A stretch of 54,430 nt of DNA. It comes from an uncultured Eubacteriales bacterium (GTDB lineage: Bacteria > Bacillota > Clostridia > Christensenellales > CAG-138). The DNA lies in the NCBI GenBank assembly GCA_902792295.1, contig CADAZC010000021.1, positions 1 to 54,430 on the forward strand, in the 5' to 3' direction. Positions 1 through 7,522 of the stretch are shown here, one piece after another. A program made the position numbers and the translations under genes. The notes under the pieces are model-generated. The model searched no databases and had not been told where the DNA came from. It saw nothing but the letters and a program-made list of their open reading frames with translations. Numbering within the stretch: the stretch's first letter is position 1; each line of letters opens with the position of its first letter.

Positions 1-106
1 GCCGTTCGGCTGCCCGGGGTATCTCCGGCTTTCCACCTGCGTCAGCCACGACATGATCCTGCGCTCGCTGCCCGCCTTCAAGGCGCTGATCGAAGCAGGT
101 CTGTAA
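1..106 (+). CDS. C-terminal end of a PLP-dependent aminotransferase (class I/II), partial
   Basis: The reading frame is open from base 2 to a TAA at 104-106 and gives 34 residues. The stretch GCPGYLRLSTCVSHDMI has the shape of the C-terminal Gly-Tyr-Leu-Arg-(Ile/Leu)-Ser segment of class I/II aminotransferases, where the arginine binds the substrate alpha-carboxylate. The gene enters from the left edge, so its substrate cannot be judged. It is followed at once by an intrinsic terminator, so it ends its transcription unit. The family assignment rests on this short tail only. Confidence 0.6.
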   Translation, partial: PFGCPGYLRLSTCVSHDMILRSLPAFKALIEAGL

Positions 107-121
107 GTTCAAAAGGATCTT

Positions 122-151
122 CGGCGGAGGCTTCGGCTTCCGCCGTTTTTA
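122..151 (+). terminator. Rho-independent terminator after the aminotransferase gene
   Basis: A 10-bp GC-rich stem (122-131 with 136-145, one G-T pair) closes a TTCG tetraloop and is followed by TTTTT. It lies 15 bases after the stop codon. Confidence 0.85.
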
Positions 152-160
152 TTCCGCAAA

Positions 161-236
161 ATGCAAAGAAAACTTTGCAAAACATATTGACAAGTAAACT
201 TGGCAATGCTACAATGATGCCAATAAAACTTGGCAG
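161..236 (+). promoter_or_regulatory. Three tandem palindromic operator candidates around the promoter
   Basis: Three 20-bp imperfect palindromes occur at 161-180, 187-206 and 217-236. They share a right half-site of the form AACTTkGCA and a left half of the form TTG(A/C)CAAGT or TGCAAAG. Centres are 26 and 30 bp apart, close to whole helical turns. The second covers the -35 box and the third covers the expected transcription start. This is the usual layout for a dimeric Xre/Cro-type repressor, and a broken Xre-type gene lies in the same unit. The binding protein is inferred. Confidence 0.65.
187..215 (+). promoter_or_regulatory. Sigma-A promoter of the DUF6442/Xre unit
   Basis: TTGACA at 187-192 and TACAAT at 210-215 are separated by exactly 17 bp. 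The expected start near 222 leaves a 26-base leader before the ATG at 249. Confidence 0.85.
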
Positions 237-248
237 GAGGAACAGGAA

Positions 249-605
249 ATGAAAAAAGAGGAGATCCTTGCAAAGAGCAGGGCGGAAAACAAAGGACAGG
301 ACGAGCGGGAAAAGCAGGTTTTGATCAAAGCCGGACAGATCGCGTTTACGGTGGGCGGTGTGATGTGCATGCTGATCGCCTTGTTTAACAGCATACTGGA
401 AATGGTGGATCAGGGCGGTACACGGTTTGACCCGAAACTGAATACCATGCTGTGGGGCATCTATCTGTCGATGCTGGGATCGCTGTTCCTGTACAAATAT
501 ATCAAGCTGAAAAAGAAACACGAGTTGTTTCTTTCGATTATGCTTCTTACCGTTTCCCTTGCGGGATTGGTATGGACCGTGCTTCGCATGACGGGGGTAC
601 TCTGA
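249..605 (+). CDS. Small membrane protein, DUF6442-like
   Basis: This 118-residue protein begins with a charged segment (KKEEILAKSRAENKGQDE) that resembles the start of the DUF6442 membrane proteins found next to Xre-type regulators in Firmicutes. Three hydrophobic segments follow, at roughly residues 35-52, 64-80 and 93-112, so it should sit in the cytoplasmic membrane with a cytoplasmic N-terminus. The start is fixed by AGGAGGAACAGGAA just before the ATG. The next gene overlaps it by ATGA, so the two are translationally coupled. Its function is not known; pairing with a small DNA-binding protein suggests a membrane-linked regulatory role. This stretch is more AT-rich than the rest of the window, compatible with acquisition by transfer. 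Confidence 0.75.
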   Translation: MKKEEILAKSRAENKGQDEREKQVLIKAGQIAFTVGGVMCMLIALFNSILEMVDQGGTRFDPKLNTMLWGIYLSMLGSLFLYKYIKLKKKHELFLSIMLLTVSLAGLVWTVLRMTGVL

Positions 606-779
606 TGAACGATGCGTTGATTCTGAAAAATCGCCTCAAAGAGGCGCGTACCGAGGCGGGCATGAGCCAGACGCAGCTTGCGGAAACGGTCGGCGTATCG
701 CGCAATACGATCGCTGGCGCTGATCCTGTGCATCGCGCTGGACAGGAAATTTGAAGAGCTGTTCTATTTCGACGAATGA
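605..779 (+). pseudogene. Xre-family (YozG-like) transcriptional regulator, broken by an internal deletion
   Basis: The first 38 codons from ATG 605 encode a typical small Xre helix-turn-helix protein (MSQTQLAETVGVSRNTI is the DNA-binding helix pair). The frame then breaks near base 711 and runs out at 754. In another frame the expected tail LALILCIALDRKFEELFYFDE continues to a TGA at 777-779. Comparison with the usual about 65-70 residue family suggests that about 13 codons (about 38 bp) are missing, including the third helix and the start of the fourth. As written the gene cannot make a normal repressor. It is coupled by ATGA to the membrane-protein gene before it. Confidence 0.8.
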
Positions 780-781
780 AA

Positions 782-815
782 AAAGGATCCTTTCCGAGAT
801 CGGAAAGGATCCTTT
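782..815. terminator. Bidirectional terminator between the Xre remnant and tldE
   Basis: A perfect 16-bp inverted repeat (782-797 and 800-815) with a 2-base loop has A-rich and T-rich ends on the two sides. It sits between convergent genes and can stop transcription both ways. Confidence 0.85.
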
Positions 816-827
816 GCGCTGTTTCGG

Positions 828-2131
828 TTACTTGCCGGAAACGATGAGCTTGTCGATCAGCAGCGACGGCGAACCGACTCTGCCGCCCATCGGGATGCCG
901 AAGCGCAGGTCGCTGCCGACCAGTTCCCGGCGACCGTGATCTGGTCGACGGAGCGCACGATTTCGCCGTTTTCGACGAGCTGTCCTCTTGCGATCAGCGA
1001 GAAGTCGCCGCTGATCGGGTTCAGCCCCGCGTGCAGACCGGACACCTCGGTGATGATGAGCCCGTTTCCGAGCGCTGCCTTGAGTTCGTCGAAGCTCTTT
1101 TCGCCCTTCACAATATAGAAATTGCTCGGCGCTGTGGTGACGGCGCCCGCCGCGCCCATGCGCCCCGCGTTGGAGGTGGAAACAACGCCGTCCTTCTTCG
1201 CGGACTTCAGGTTATAGAGATAGCTCTTCAATACGCCGTTTTCCGCTACGGTCGTCAGCACGGAGGGAACGCCCTCGGCGTCGAACGCGCGGGGATTATC
1301 CGCCTCGAACGGATCGTCGAGGATCGTGATCGCGGGGCTTGCGATCGTTTCGCCGAGCTTGCCGGTCAGAAGCGACAGCCCCTTCTGCACGCGTTCCGCA
1401 AAGAACATGGACGAGAACGCGGAAAGCAGATCGCCCGCGGCGTCGTTGCGCAGCAGGATGCGGTACTCGCCGGAATCGACCGTCGATGCGTTGAACTCCA
1501 GCAGCGTGTTCTCGACGCTTTCCTTGATGATCCCGGCGTAGTCCGTGATCTCCGGTCCGAACTTGAACGCAAAGCTGCAATGCTCCTCGTCGCCGTCCTT
1601 GAGAATGGGACCGAGCACGGCGTAGGAATACCGTTCCGTGCTGTTCGCCTTTAATCCGAGCGTGTTGCTGATATGCGTTTCGACGACGCCGGTGTCCACG
1701 GAGCAGTACTCCGTGCGGTTGACGCGCGGATCGTAGGCGAGCGTGTCGCGCTCCAGATCCATCGCGAGCCGGATCTTTTCCTCTTCGGGCAGATCGACGA
1801 ACGGATTGGGCTTTTCATGGATCTCCGGATATTCGCACGCGCCCTGCATGGGGTTTTCATCCGTGCTTTCGATCGCCTTGGCGTTGTCGATCGCATGGTT
1901 GACGAGGACTTCCGGATCCTCGAAAACCTCGGTATAGGCGTACCCGCTCTTGCCTTCAAACAGCACGCGCAGGTTCAGCCCCTTGCTGCGTTCCACCGCG
2001 TATTTGTCGAGTTCGCCGTTCAGAACGTTGACGGAGAACCCGTCGGACGTGACGGAATAGATTTCGGCGCTTTCGCAGCCCTTTTCGAGCGCAAGCGCGA
2101 AGCATGCGTCCTTAAACTGTTCGTATGTCAT
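828..2131 (-). pseudogene. tldE: TldE/PmbA-type metallopeptidase-partner protein, frame broken near its 3' end
   Basis: From ATG 2131 the protein begins MTYEQFKDACFALALEKG and follows the TldE/PmbA family to SVDQITVAGN. TldE is the non-catalytic partner of TldD; the dimer degrades or matures small peptides and lacks the HExxxH zinc site in this subunit. The frame is lost at about base 926. The expected tail (LVGSDLRFGIPMGGRVG...DKLIVSGK) continues in another frame to a TAA at 828-830. The family normally has about 8-9 more residues at this point (an F-x-E-L-L-K-N-I-like segment), so about 25-28 bp are missing. The start overlaps the tldD stop (TAATG) and has AGGAGGTG before it. Confidence 0.85.
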
Positions 2132-3522
2132 TACAGAGCACCTCCTTTGCCGCCCACGACGATTTCGCTCACGCGGATGCGCGGCTGACCGACGTTCGTG
2201 GGAATGCTGCCGGACATGGAACCGCACATGCCGGGCGCCATCCACATCTCTTTGCCGATCCGGTCGATCTTCATAAGGACCTCCGCACCCTTGCCGATCA
2301 GCGTTGCGCCGCGGACCGGGCACAGGATCTTGCCGTCCTTCACCCAGTACGCTTCGCCGACCGCAAAGTTGAATTCTCCGGTCAGCGGGTTCACGGAGCC
2401 GCCGCCCATCTTTGCGGCGAAGAGTCCGTCGCCCATTGTGCGGATCATTTCCTCCGGATCGTCCTTCCCGGGCGCAAAGAACGTGTTGGTCATGCGCGAG
2501 GTCGGGGCGTAGGTGTAGTCCTGCCGTCTGCCGCTGCCGGTGACCGGGTGGTTCATCAGCCGCGAACCGAGGATGTCGACGAGGTACGATTTCAGGATGC
2601 CGTTTTCGATCAGCAGGTTCCGCTGCGCGGGATTGCCTTCGTCGTCAAAGTGCATCGAGCCCCATTCGCCGGGCAGCGTGCCGTCGTCCACCGCGTTTAC
2701 GATCGGGCTTGCGATCTGCTGATGAAGCTTACCGCAGAACACGGAATTGCCGCGTCCCACACTGGTCGCTTCCAGTCCGTGTACGCACGCCTCGTGCAGA
2801 ATGACGCCGCCGAAGCCGCCGTCGATCACGACCGGCACCTTGCCCGCGGGGCATTCCGGCGCGTGCAGCATCGTCACCGCCGTCTTTGCTGCGGTGCGGC
2901 CGGATCTTTCGATATCGATCTTTTCCCGGAACGCCTCGAAGCCCATGCCGTAGCCGGGGGAATCTCCGCCGGTCTGCGCTTCGCCGTTCGCCATCGCGAC
3001 CGCCTGGATCGAGGCGCGGCAGCGCGGACGCCGGTCCTCGGCATGCACGCCTTCGCTGTTGTAGACCCACGTGCGGTGGTCGCAGTCCATATAGTTCGCC
3101 ACGACCTGCGTGATCTCATCCGAGTACGCCTTCGCGGCGTTCGTGCCGTCGCGCAGCAGCGCGATGCGCTTTGCGTTGTCGATCTCCGAGAACGGGATCT
3201 TCGCCCACGGCGTTCCGATCCGGTCGACGTTGACCGCCTTCGCTTCAAACTCCTTCGTGCCCTTCAGCGCGGAAGCCGCCGCCCTTGCACAGGCGATCAG
3301 CGCGTCCCCGCTCGTGTCGGCGGTGTACGCATAGGCGCTTCTCGTGCCCTTCAGCACGCGCACGCCCGCGCCGACCTTGCGCTGATAGTTCGCGTTCTCC
3401 ACCTTGCCGTCGATCATCGACAGGGTGTTGCTTTCGGTGTCCTGAAGATACAGTTCCGAAAAATCTCCGCCGGTTCTGAGCGCCTCGTCCAGAACGGCGT
3501 TTACGATACTGCTTTTGATCAA
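2131..3522 (-). CDS. tldD: TldD zinc metallopeptidase
   Basis: This is the catalytic subunit of the TldD/TldE heterodimeric protease, about 463 residues, normal for the family. The zinc motif HExxxH is present as HEACVHGLEATS near residues 243-248; most family members have Gly-His-Ser where this one has Val-His-Gly. I place the start at TTG 3522, because GGGAGGT lies 8 bases before it and the protein then begins MIKSSIVNAVLDEAL like its relatives. A GTG at 3531 in the same frame overlaps the ribosome binding site. It is the first gene of a tldD-tldE operon with one-base overlap. Its own promoter lies at 3557-3585. Confidence 0.92.
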   Translation of the reverse strand: MIKSSIVNAVLDEALRTGGDFSELYLQDTESNTLSMIDGKVENANYQRKVGAGVRVLKGTRSAYAYTADTSGDALIACARAAASALKGTKEFEAKAVNVDRIGTPWAKIPFSEIDNAKRIALLRDGTNAAKAYSDEITQVVANYMDCDHRTWVYNSEGVHAEDRRPRCRASIQAVAMANGEAQTGGDSPGYGMGFEAFREKIDIERSGRTAAKTAVTMLHAPECPAGKVPVVIDGGFGGVILHEACVHGLEATSVGRGNSVFCGKLHQQIASPIVNAVDDGTLPGEWGSMHFDDEGNPAQRNLLIENGILKSYLVDILGSRLMNHPVTGSGRRQDYTYAPTSRMTNTFFAPGKDDPEEMIRTMGDGLFAAKMGGGSVNPLTGEFNFAVGEAYWVKDGKILCPVRGATLIGKGAEVLMKIDRIGKEMWMAPGMCGSMSGSIPTNVGQPRIRVSEIVVGGKGGAL

Positions 3523-3556
3523 ATCACGCACCTCCCGTTTTTGTTCTTAATGATTC

Positions 3557-3585
3557 ATTATAACATAACCCCGCGCCGCCGTAAA
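3557..3585 (-). promoter_or_regulatory. Sigma-A promoter of tldD-tldE
   Basis: On the minus strand TATAAT (3562-3557) follows TTTACG (3585-3580) with a 17-bp spacer. It begins immediately after the terminator of the preceding gene. Confidence 0.7.
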
Positions 3586-3612
3586 TAAAAAAAGCTTCCC
3601 GCCCGGGAAGCT
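3586..3612 (-). terminator. Terminator of the DUF1292 gene
   Basis: AGCTTCCC (3593-3600) pairs with GGGAAGCT (3605-3612), followed on the minus strand by a T-rich run. It separates the DUF1292 gene from tldD. Confidence 0.8.
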
Positions 3613-3652
3613 CTTTTTCATTAAAACAGTCCGCCCCCTTATACGGCGGTCG

Positions 3653-3967
3653 TCATTCTTCGGTCTTGTCGCAGCCCTCGCAGTCCTCGGCGTCGCAGTC
3701 CCAGCACTCCATGCGCTTTTCCGCGATCGCGAACAGCTCGTCCAGAAGATCGTCGGGAACGGGCACGAACTCTTCCATGTCCTCTTCTTCGTTTACGATG
3801 ATCTCCATGATGCAGACCTCGAAGTCCTCCTCGGGCTCCTCGGGCAGGTCCGCGTCCACCAGAACGGCATATTCCTTGCCGTTGTGCTCAAAATAATCAA
3901 TGACCTCAAGGTCAAACTCGTTGCCTTCCTCATCGGTAAAGGTGACAAGATCTCTTTCGTCTTCCAT
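3653..3967 (-). CDS. DUF1292 (YrzB-like) acidic protein
   Basis: The 104-residue protein starts MEDERDLVTFTDEEGNEFDL and matches the DUF1292 pattern: a short beta-rich domain with FTDEEGNE and a Tyr-Phe-x-x-x-x-x-x-Tyr-Ala-Val-Leu core. A glutamate/aspartate-rich middle follows. A four-cysteine tail (CWDCDAEDCEGC, residues about 89-100) could bind a metal; that tail is not a standard part of the domain. AAAGGAG lies 7 bases before the ATG at 3967, so the longer frame starting upstream is not used. The gene stands alone between its own promoter and terminator. In many Firmicutes it sits beside ruvX and alaS, which are not here. The function is unknown. Confidence 0.8.
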   Translation of the reverse strand: MEDERDLVTFTDEEGNEFDLEVIDYFEHNGKEYAVLVDADLPEEPEEDFEVCIMEIIVNEEEDMEEFVPVPDDLLDELFAIAEKRMECWDCDAEDCEGCDKTEE

Positions 3968-3997
3968 AGTGTTTCTCCTTTGCTTTACTTCTTTCCT

Positions 3998-4026
3998 ATT
4001 GTATCGCATCCGCGTCCGTATTGCAA
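3998..4026 (-). promoter_or_regulatory. Sigma-A promoter of the DUF1292 gene
   Basis: On the minus strand TTGCAA (4026-4021), 17 bp, then TACAAT (4003-3998). Confidence 0.8.
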
Positions 4027-4090
4027 GAAAAACCGCCGCGGGGCATGCGAAAACTTTTTTTGCAAATCAAAAACAAATGCAGATTTCCTC

Positions 4091-4119
4091 TTGTGCGCGG
4101 GCGGGAAATCGATTATAAT
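4091..4119 (+). promoter_or_regulatory. Sigma-A promoter of the YheO-type regulator-ygeY-ygeW operon
   Basis: TTGTGC at 4091-4096 and TATAAT at 4114-4119 with a 17-bp spacer; the predicted start at about 4126 is 25 bases before the ATG. Confidence 0.8.
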
Positions 4120-4150
4120 ATATATTGAGAAAACGTGGGGGAAACGATAC

Positions 4151-4792
4151 ATGGATCTGGCTTTTTTTGAGCGTCTCAGCAAGGCGATCGCGGCGCAGTT
4201 CGGTTTCAACTGCGAGGTCGCGGTGCACGATCTGAAAAGCGGCGACATGGAGCACACGGTGGCGATCATCGAAAACGGACACGTTACGAACCGCAAAAAA
4301 GGCGACGGTCCGAGCCGCGTGGTGCTCGAAGCGCTGAAGGAGACCGATCCCGAAAAACTGGAGGATCAGGCGGGATATCTGATGCGCACGCACGACGGAC
4401 GCATTCTGAAATGCTCCACGGTCTACATCCGCGACGAAAACGGCGTGCCGGAGGGCGTGTTTTCGATCAATTACGACATCACCGAGCTCTTGATGGCGGA
4501 GCGCGCGGTCGGCTCGATCCTGCACCATAAGGAGGAGGAAAAGAAGCTGCCGGATCGCATTCCGCAGTCGGTCAACGAGCTCCTCGACGATCTCATCGAA
4601 CAGTCGGTGCAGCTGGTCGGCAAGCCCGTCGCCATGATGAACAAGGAGGACAAGATCAAGGCGATCGCGTTCCTCAACAAGGCGGGCGCGTTCCTCATCA
4701 CGCGAAGCGGCGACAGGGTGTCCAAATACTTCGGCATCAGCAAATATACCCTGTATTCCTATATCGACGCAAAAACTCCCAATCAGGAATAA
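4151..4792 (+). CDS. YheO/DauR-type transcriptional regulator (PAS-like domain plus HTH)
   Basis: The 213-residue protein has an N-terminal YheO-type PAS-like domain (about residues 1-120, with VAVHDLKSGDMEHTVAIIENG and DENGVPEGVFSINYDIT). A C-terminal helix-turn-helix (about 165-210) ends in VSKYFGISKYTLYSYIDA, the recognition-helix signature of this family. Members such as DauR sense an amino-acid-related ligand and control the adjacent catabolic genes. It is the first gene of an operon with ygeY 15 bases downstream, so it probably controls ureido/amino-acid breakdown by ygeY-ygeW. GGGGGAAACG precedes the ATG. The ligand cannot be read from the sequence. Confidence 0.88.
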   Translation: MDLAFFERLSKAIAAQFGFNCEVAVHDLKSGDMEHTVAIIENGHVTNRKKGDGPSRVVLEALKETDPEKLEDQAGYLMRTHDGRILKCSTVYIRDENGVPEGVFSINYDITELLMAERAVGSILHHKEEEKKLPDRIPQSVNELLDDLIEQSVQLVGKPVAMMNKEDKIKAIAFLNKAGAFLITRSGDRVSKYFGISKYTLYSYIDAKTPNQE

Positions 4793-4807
4793 AGAAAGGA
4801 CAACGGC

Positions 4808-6184
4808 ATGGATTTTGAAGCAATCAAAAAGGCGGCGCAGGGCTATCTTCCGAACATGACGAAATTCCTGCGCGATCTGATCGCGATCCCCAGCGAGAGC
4901 TGCGAGGAGGAGGGCGTCATCCGGCGCACGATCGCCGAAATGGAAGCGCTCGGCTTCGACAAGGCGGAAATCGACCCGGAGGGCAACGCGCTCGGCTGGA
5001 TGGGCGAGGGCAGCCGCATCATCGCGTTCGACGGACACATCGACACCGTCGGCATCGGCAACATCGCAAACTGGGAGCACGATCCGTACAAGGGCTATGA
5101 GACCGACGACATCATCTACGGACGCGGCGGCTCCGATCAGGAGGGCGGCGTGGTTTCGGCGGTGTACGGCGCGAAGATCATGAAGGACCTGAACCTCATC
5201 CCGGAAGACACGAAGATCCTCGTCGTCGCCTCCGTGCAGGAGGAGGACTGCGACGGTCTGTGCTGGCAGTACATCCATAAGGAGGACGGCATCACGCCGG
5301 AGTTCGTCGTTTCCACCGAGCCGACCGACGGCGGCATCTATCGCGGACACCGCGGCAGAATGGAGATCCGCGTGGACGTCAAGGGCGTTTCGTGCCACGG
5401 CTCCGCACCGGAGCGCGGCGACAACGCGATCTACAAGATGGCGGACATCCTCCGCGAGGTCCGCGCGCTGAACGAGAACACGGCGACGGAGCAGGACGAG
5501 ATCAAGGGACTCGTGAAGATGCTCGATCCGAAATACAATCCCGAGCACTGGGAGGACGCGCGTTTCCTGGGCAGAGGTACGATCACCTGCTCGCAGATCT
5601 TCTACACCTCGCCGTCGCGCTGCGCGGTCGCGGATTCCTGCGCGGTCAGTTTGGACCGCCGCATGACCGCGGGCGAAACGTGGGATTCCTGCCTCGACGA
5701 GATCCGGAATCTCCCTGCGTGCAAAAAGTACGGCGACGACGTCAAGGTTTCAATGTATCTCTATGACCGTCCCGCGTGGACCGGTCTGAAATACGAAACC
5801 GAGTGCTATTTTCCGACCTGGATCAATAAGGAAAGCGCGGCGCACGTGCAGGCGCTGGTCGACGCGCACAAAGCGCTGTTCGGCGACAGGCGCATCGGGC
5901 ACGAAAGCGCAATGGACAAGCGCAACCGTCCGCTGATCGACAAATGGACGTTCTCGACGAACGGCGTCAGCATTCAGGGACGTTACGGCATCCCGTGCGT
6001 GGGCTTCGGTCCGGGCGCGGAATCGCAGGCGCACGCGCCGAACGAAATCACATGGAAGCAGGACCTCGTGACCTGCGCGGCGCTGTATGCCGCGGTCCCG
6101 ATGTGCTATAAGCCCGAAAACCGCACGGACGACGTGACGGAATACCGCGCGGGCAGGACCGACACCAAGTTTGCAAACGACTGA
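4808..6184 (+). CDS. ygeY: YgeY-type M20 family metallohydrolase
   Basis: This 458-residue M20 peptidase-like hydrolase matches the YgeY family (selenium-metabolism-linked hydrolase). It carries the metal ligands in [11 protein letters not shown] (His and Asp, about residue 77-80), the Asp in [10 protein letters not shown] (about 101), the Glu pair in [11 protein letters not shown], and [13 protein letters not shown]. In E. coli ygeY belongs to the ygeW-ygeX-ygeY-ygfK-ssnA set, which anaerobic gut bacteria use to degrade purines through 2,3-diureidopropionate-type intermediates; that link is established knowledge and its use here is inferred. It follows the regulator by 15 bases and precedes ygeW by 9. 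AAAGGA lies before the ATG. No ygeX, ygfK or ssnA is in the window. Confidence 0.92.
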   Translation: MDFEAIKKAAQGYLPNMTKFLRDLIAIPSESCEEEGVIRRTIAEMEALGFDKAEIDPEGNALGWMGEGSRIIAFDGHIDTVGIGNIANWEHDPYKGYETDDIIYGRGGSDQEGGVVSAVYGAKIMKDLNLIPEDTKILVVASVQEEDCDGLCWQYIHKEDGITPEFVVSTEPTDGGIYRGHRGRMEIRVDVKGVSCHGSAPERGDNAIYKMADILREVRALNENTATEQDEIKGLVKMLDPKYNPEHWEDARFLGRGTITCSQIFYTSPSRCAVADSCAVSLDRRMTAGETWDSCLDEIRNLPACKKYGDDVKVSMYLYDRPAWTGLKYETECYFPTWINKESAAHVQALVDAHKALFGDRRIGHESAMDKRNRPLIDKWTFSTNGVSIQGRYGIPCVGFGPGAESQAHAPNEITWKQDLVTCAALYAAVPMCYKPENRTDDVTEYRAGRTDTKFAND

Positions 6185-6193
6185 GGAGGATTT

Positions 6194-7407
6194 ATGAGCA
6201 ACGTTAAAAAGTATACCGATAAGCTGGACGAGCTGAAGTTCGACAAGATGTATAACGGCGACTTTTTCCTGACCTGGGAAAAGACCGACGACGAGATCGC
6301 GGCGGTGTTCACCGTGGCGGACGCTTTAAGGCATCTTCGCGAGAACAACGTCTCCTGTAAGATTTTCGATTCCGGTCTCGGCATTTCGCTGTTCCGTGAC
6401 AACTCGACCCGCACGCGCTTCTCGTTCGCGTCGGCGTGCAACCTTTTAGGGCTTGAAGTACAGGACCTCGACGAGGGCAAGAGCCAGATCGCGCACGGTG
6501 AAACGGTGCGCGAGACCGCGAACATGATCTCGTTCATGGCGGACGTCATCGGCATCCGCGACGACATGTATATCGGCAAGGGCAACACAACGTCGTCAAC
6601 GCCGTCACCGAGGGCAACAAGGCGGGCGTGCTCGAACAGAAGCCGACGCTCGTGAATCTCCAGTGCGACATCGATCACCCGACCCAGTGCATGGCGGATA
6701 TGCTGCACTGCATTCACACGCTCGGCGGAAGCGACGATCTTGACGAGGCGATCAAAAACCTCAAGGGCAAGAAGGTCGCCATGACCTGGGCGTACAGCCC
6801 GTCGTACGGCAAGCCGCTTTCCGTGCCGCAGGGCGTTGCGGGGCTGTTCACGCGGTTCGGCATGGACGTCACGCTCGCGTACCCCGAGGGCTACGAGATC
6901 ATGGACGACGTCGTGAAGGTCGCGGAGGAGAACTGCCGTAAATCCGGCGCGAAGTTCAAGATCACGCACGACATGAAGGAAGCGTTCAAGGATGCGGACA
7001 TCGTGTATCCGAAGTCCTGGGCGCCCTATAAGGCAATGGAGGAGCGCACCGAGCTGTACGGCAAGGGCGATCTCGAGGGCATCAAGGCGCTCGAAAAACG
7101 CCTCCTTGCGCAGAACGCGGAGCACAAGGACTGGGAGTGCACCGAGGAGATGATGCAGCTCACCAAAGACGGCAAAGCGCTGTATCTGCACTGCCTGCCC
7201 GCCGACATCACCGACGTATCCTGCGAAGCGGGCGAAGTCGCGGCGAGCGTGTTCGACCGCTATCGCGATCCGCTGTATAAGCAGGCGTCGTTCAAGCCGT
7301 ACATCATTGCGGCGATGATCTTCCTCGCGAAGGTCAAAAACCCGCAGGCGACGCTTCTGAAGCTCGAAGCCGACGCCAAAAAGCGCTGGGAGGGCGGAGA
7401 AGCATAA
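6194..7407 (+). pseudogene. ygeW: YgeW-type carbamoyltransferase, frame broken by a short deletion
   Basis: Both halves match YgeW, a knotted carbamoyltransferase of the aspartate/ornithine carbamoyltransferase fold. The N-terminal half has the carbamoyl phosphate loop DNSTRTRFS. The C-terminal half has VNLQCDIDHPTQ, WAYSPSYGKPLSVPQG and HCLPADI. The reading frame changes just after KGN (base about 6586). E. coli YgeW reads KGHTYMREV there; in this sequence about 10 bp covering T-Y-M-Q are missing, and the second frame resumes at NVVNAVTEGNKAG. Everything else is intact, so the lesion is either very recent or a sequencing/assembly error. GAGGA precedes the ATG. Gene order regulator-ygeY-ygeW supports a catabolic operon. 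Confidence 0.85.
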
Positions 7408-7430
7408 CGCTTCACATGCTGCCGAAAGCA

Positions 7431-7462
7431 AAGAAAGGGTGCGCTGCGCCCTTTCTTTTTCT
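7431..7462 (+). terminator. Terminator after ygeW
   Basis: GAAAGGGTGC (7433-7442) pairs with GCGCCCTTTC (7446-7455, one G-T pair) around a 3-base loop, followed by TTTTTC. Confidence 0.8.
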
Positions 7463-7488
7463 CTGTCCGCCGGACTGCGTTTTAGGCA

Positions 7489-7517
7489 TTGTGAAATAGG
7501 AAACAATGTGCTATAAT
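7489..7517 (+). promoter_or_regulatory. Sigma-A promoter of the dnaX operon
   Basis: TTGTGA at 7489-7494 and TATAAT at 7512-7517, spacer 17 bp. The expected transcription start (about 7524) coincides with the ATG at 7523, so the first in-frame ATG would be leaderless. Confidence 0.82.
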
Positions 7518-7522
7518 ACATC

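Noticed and set aside
6560-6630. Programmed ribosomal frameshift in ygeW
   Set aside because: No slippery heptamer or stimulatory hairpin is seen, and four conserved residues are missing, so it is a deletion rather than recoding.
7408-7522. Signal recognition particle RNA, often found just before dnaX
   Set aside because: Only 115 bases are available, filled by a terminator and a promoter; no GGAAG/GAA loop motif is present.
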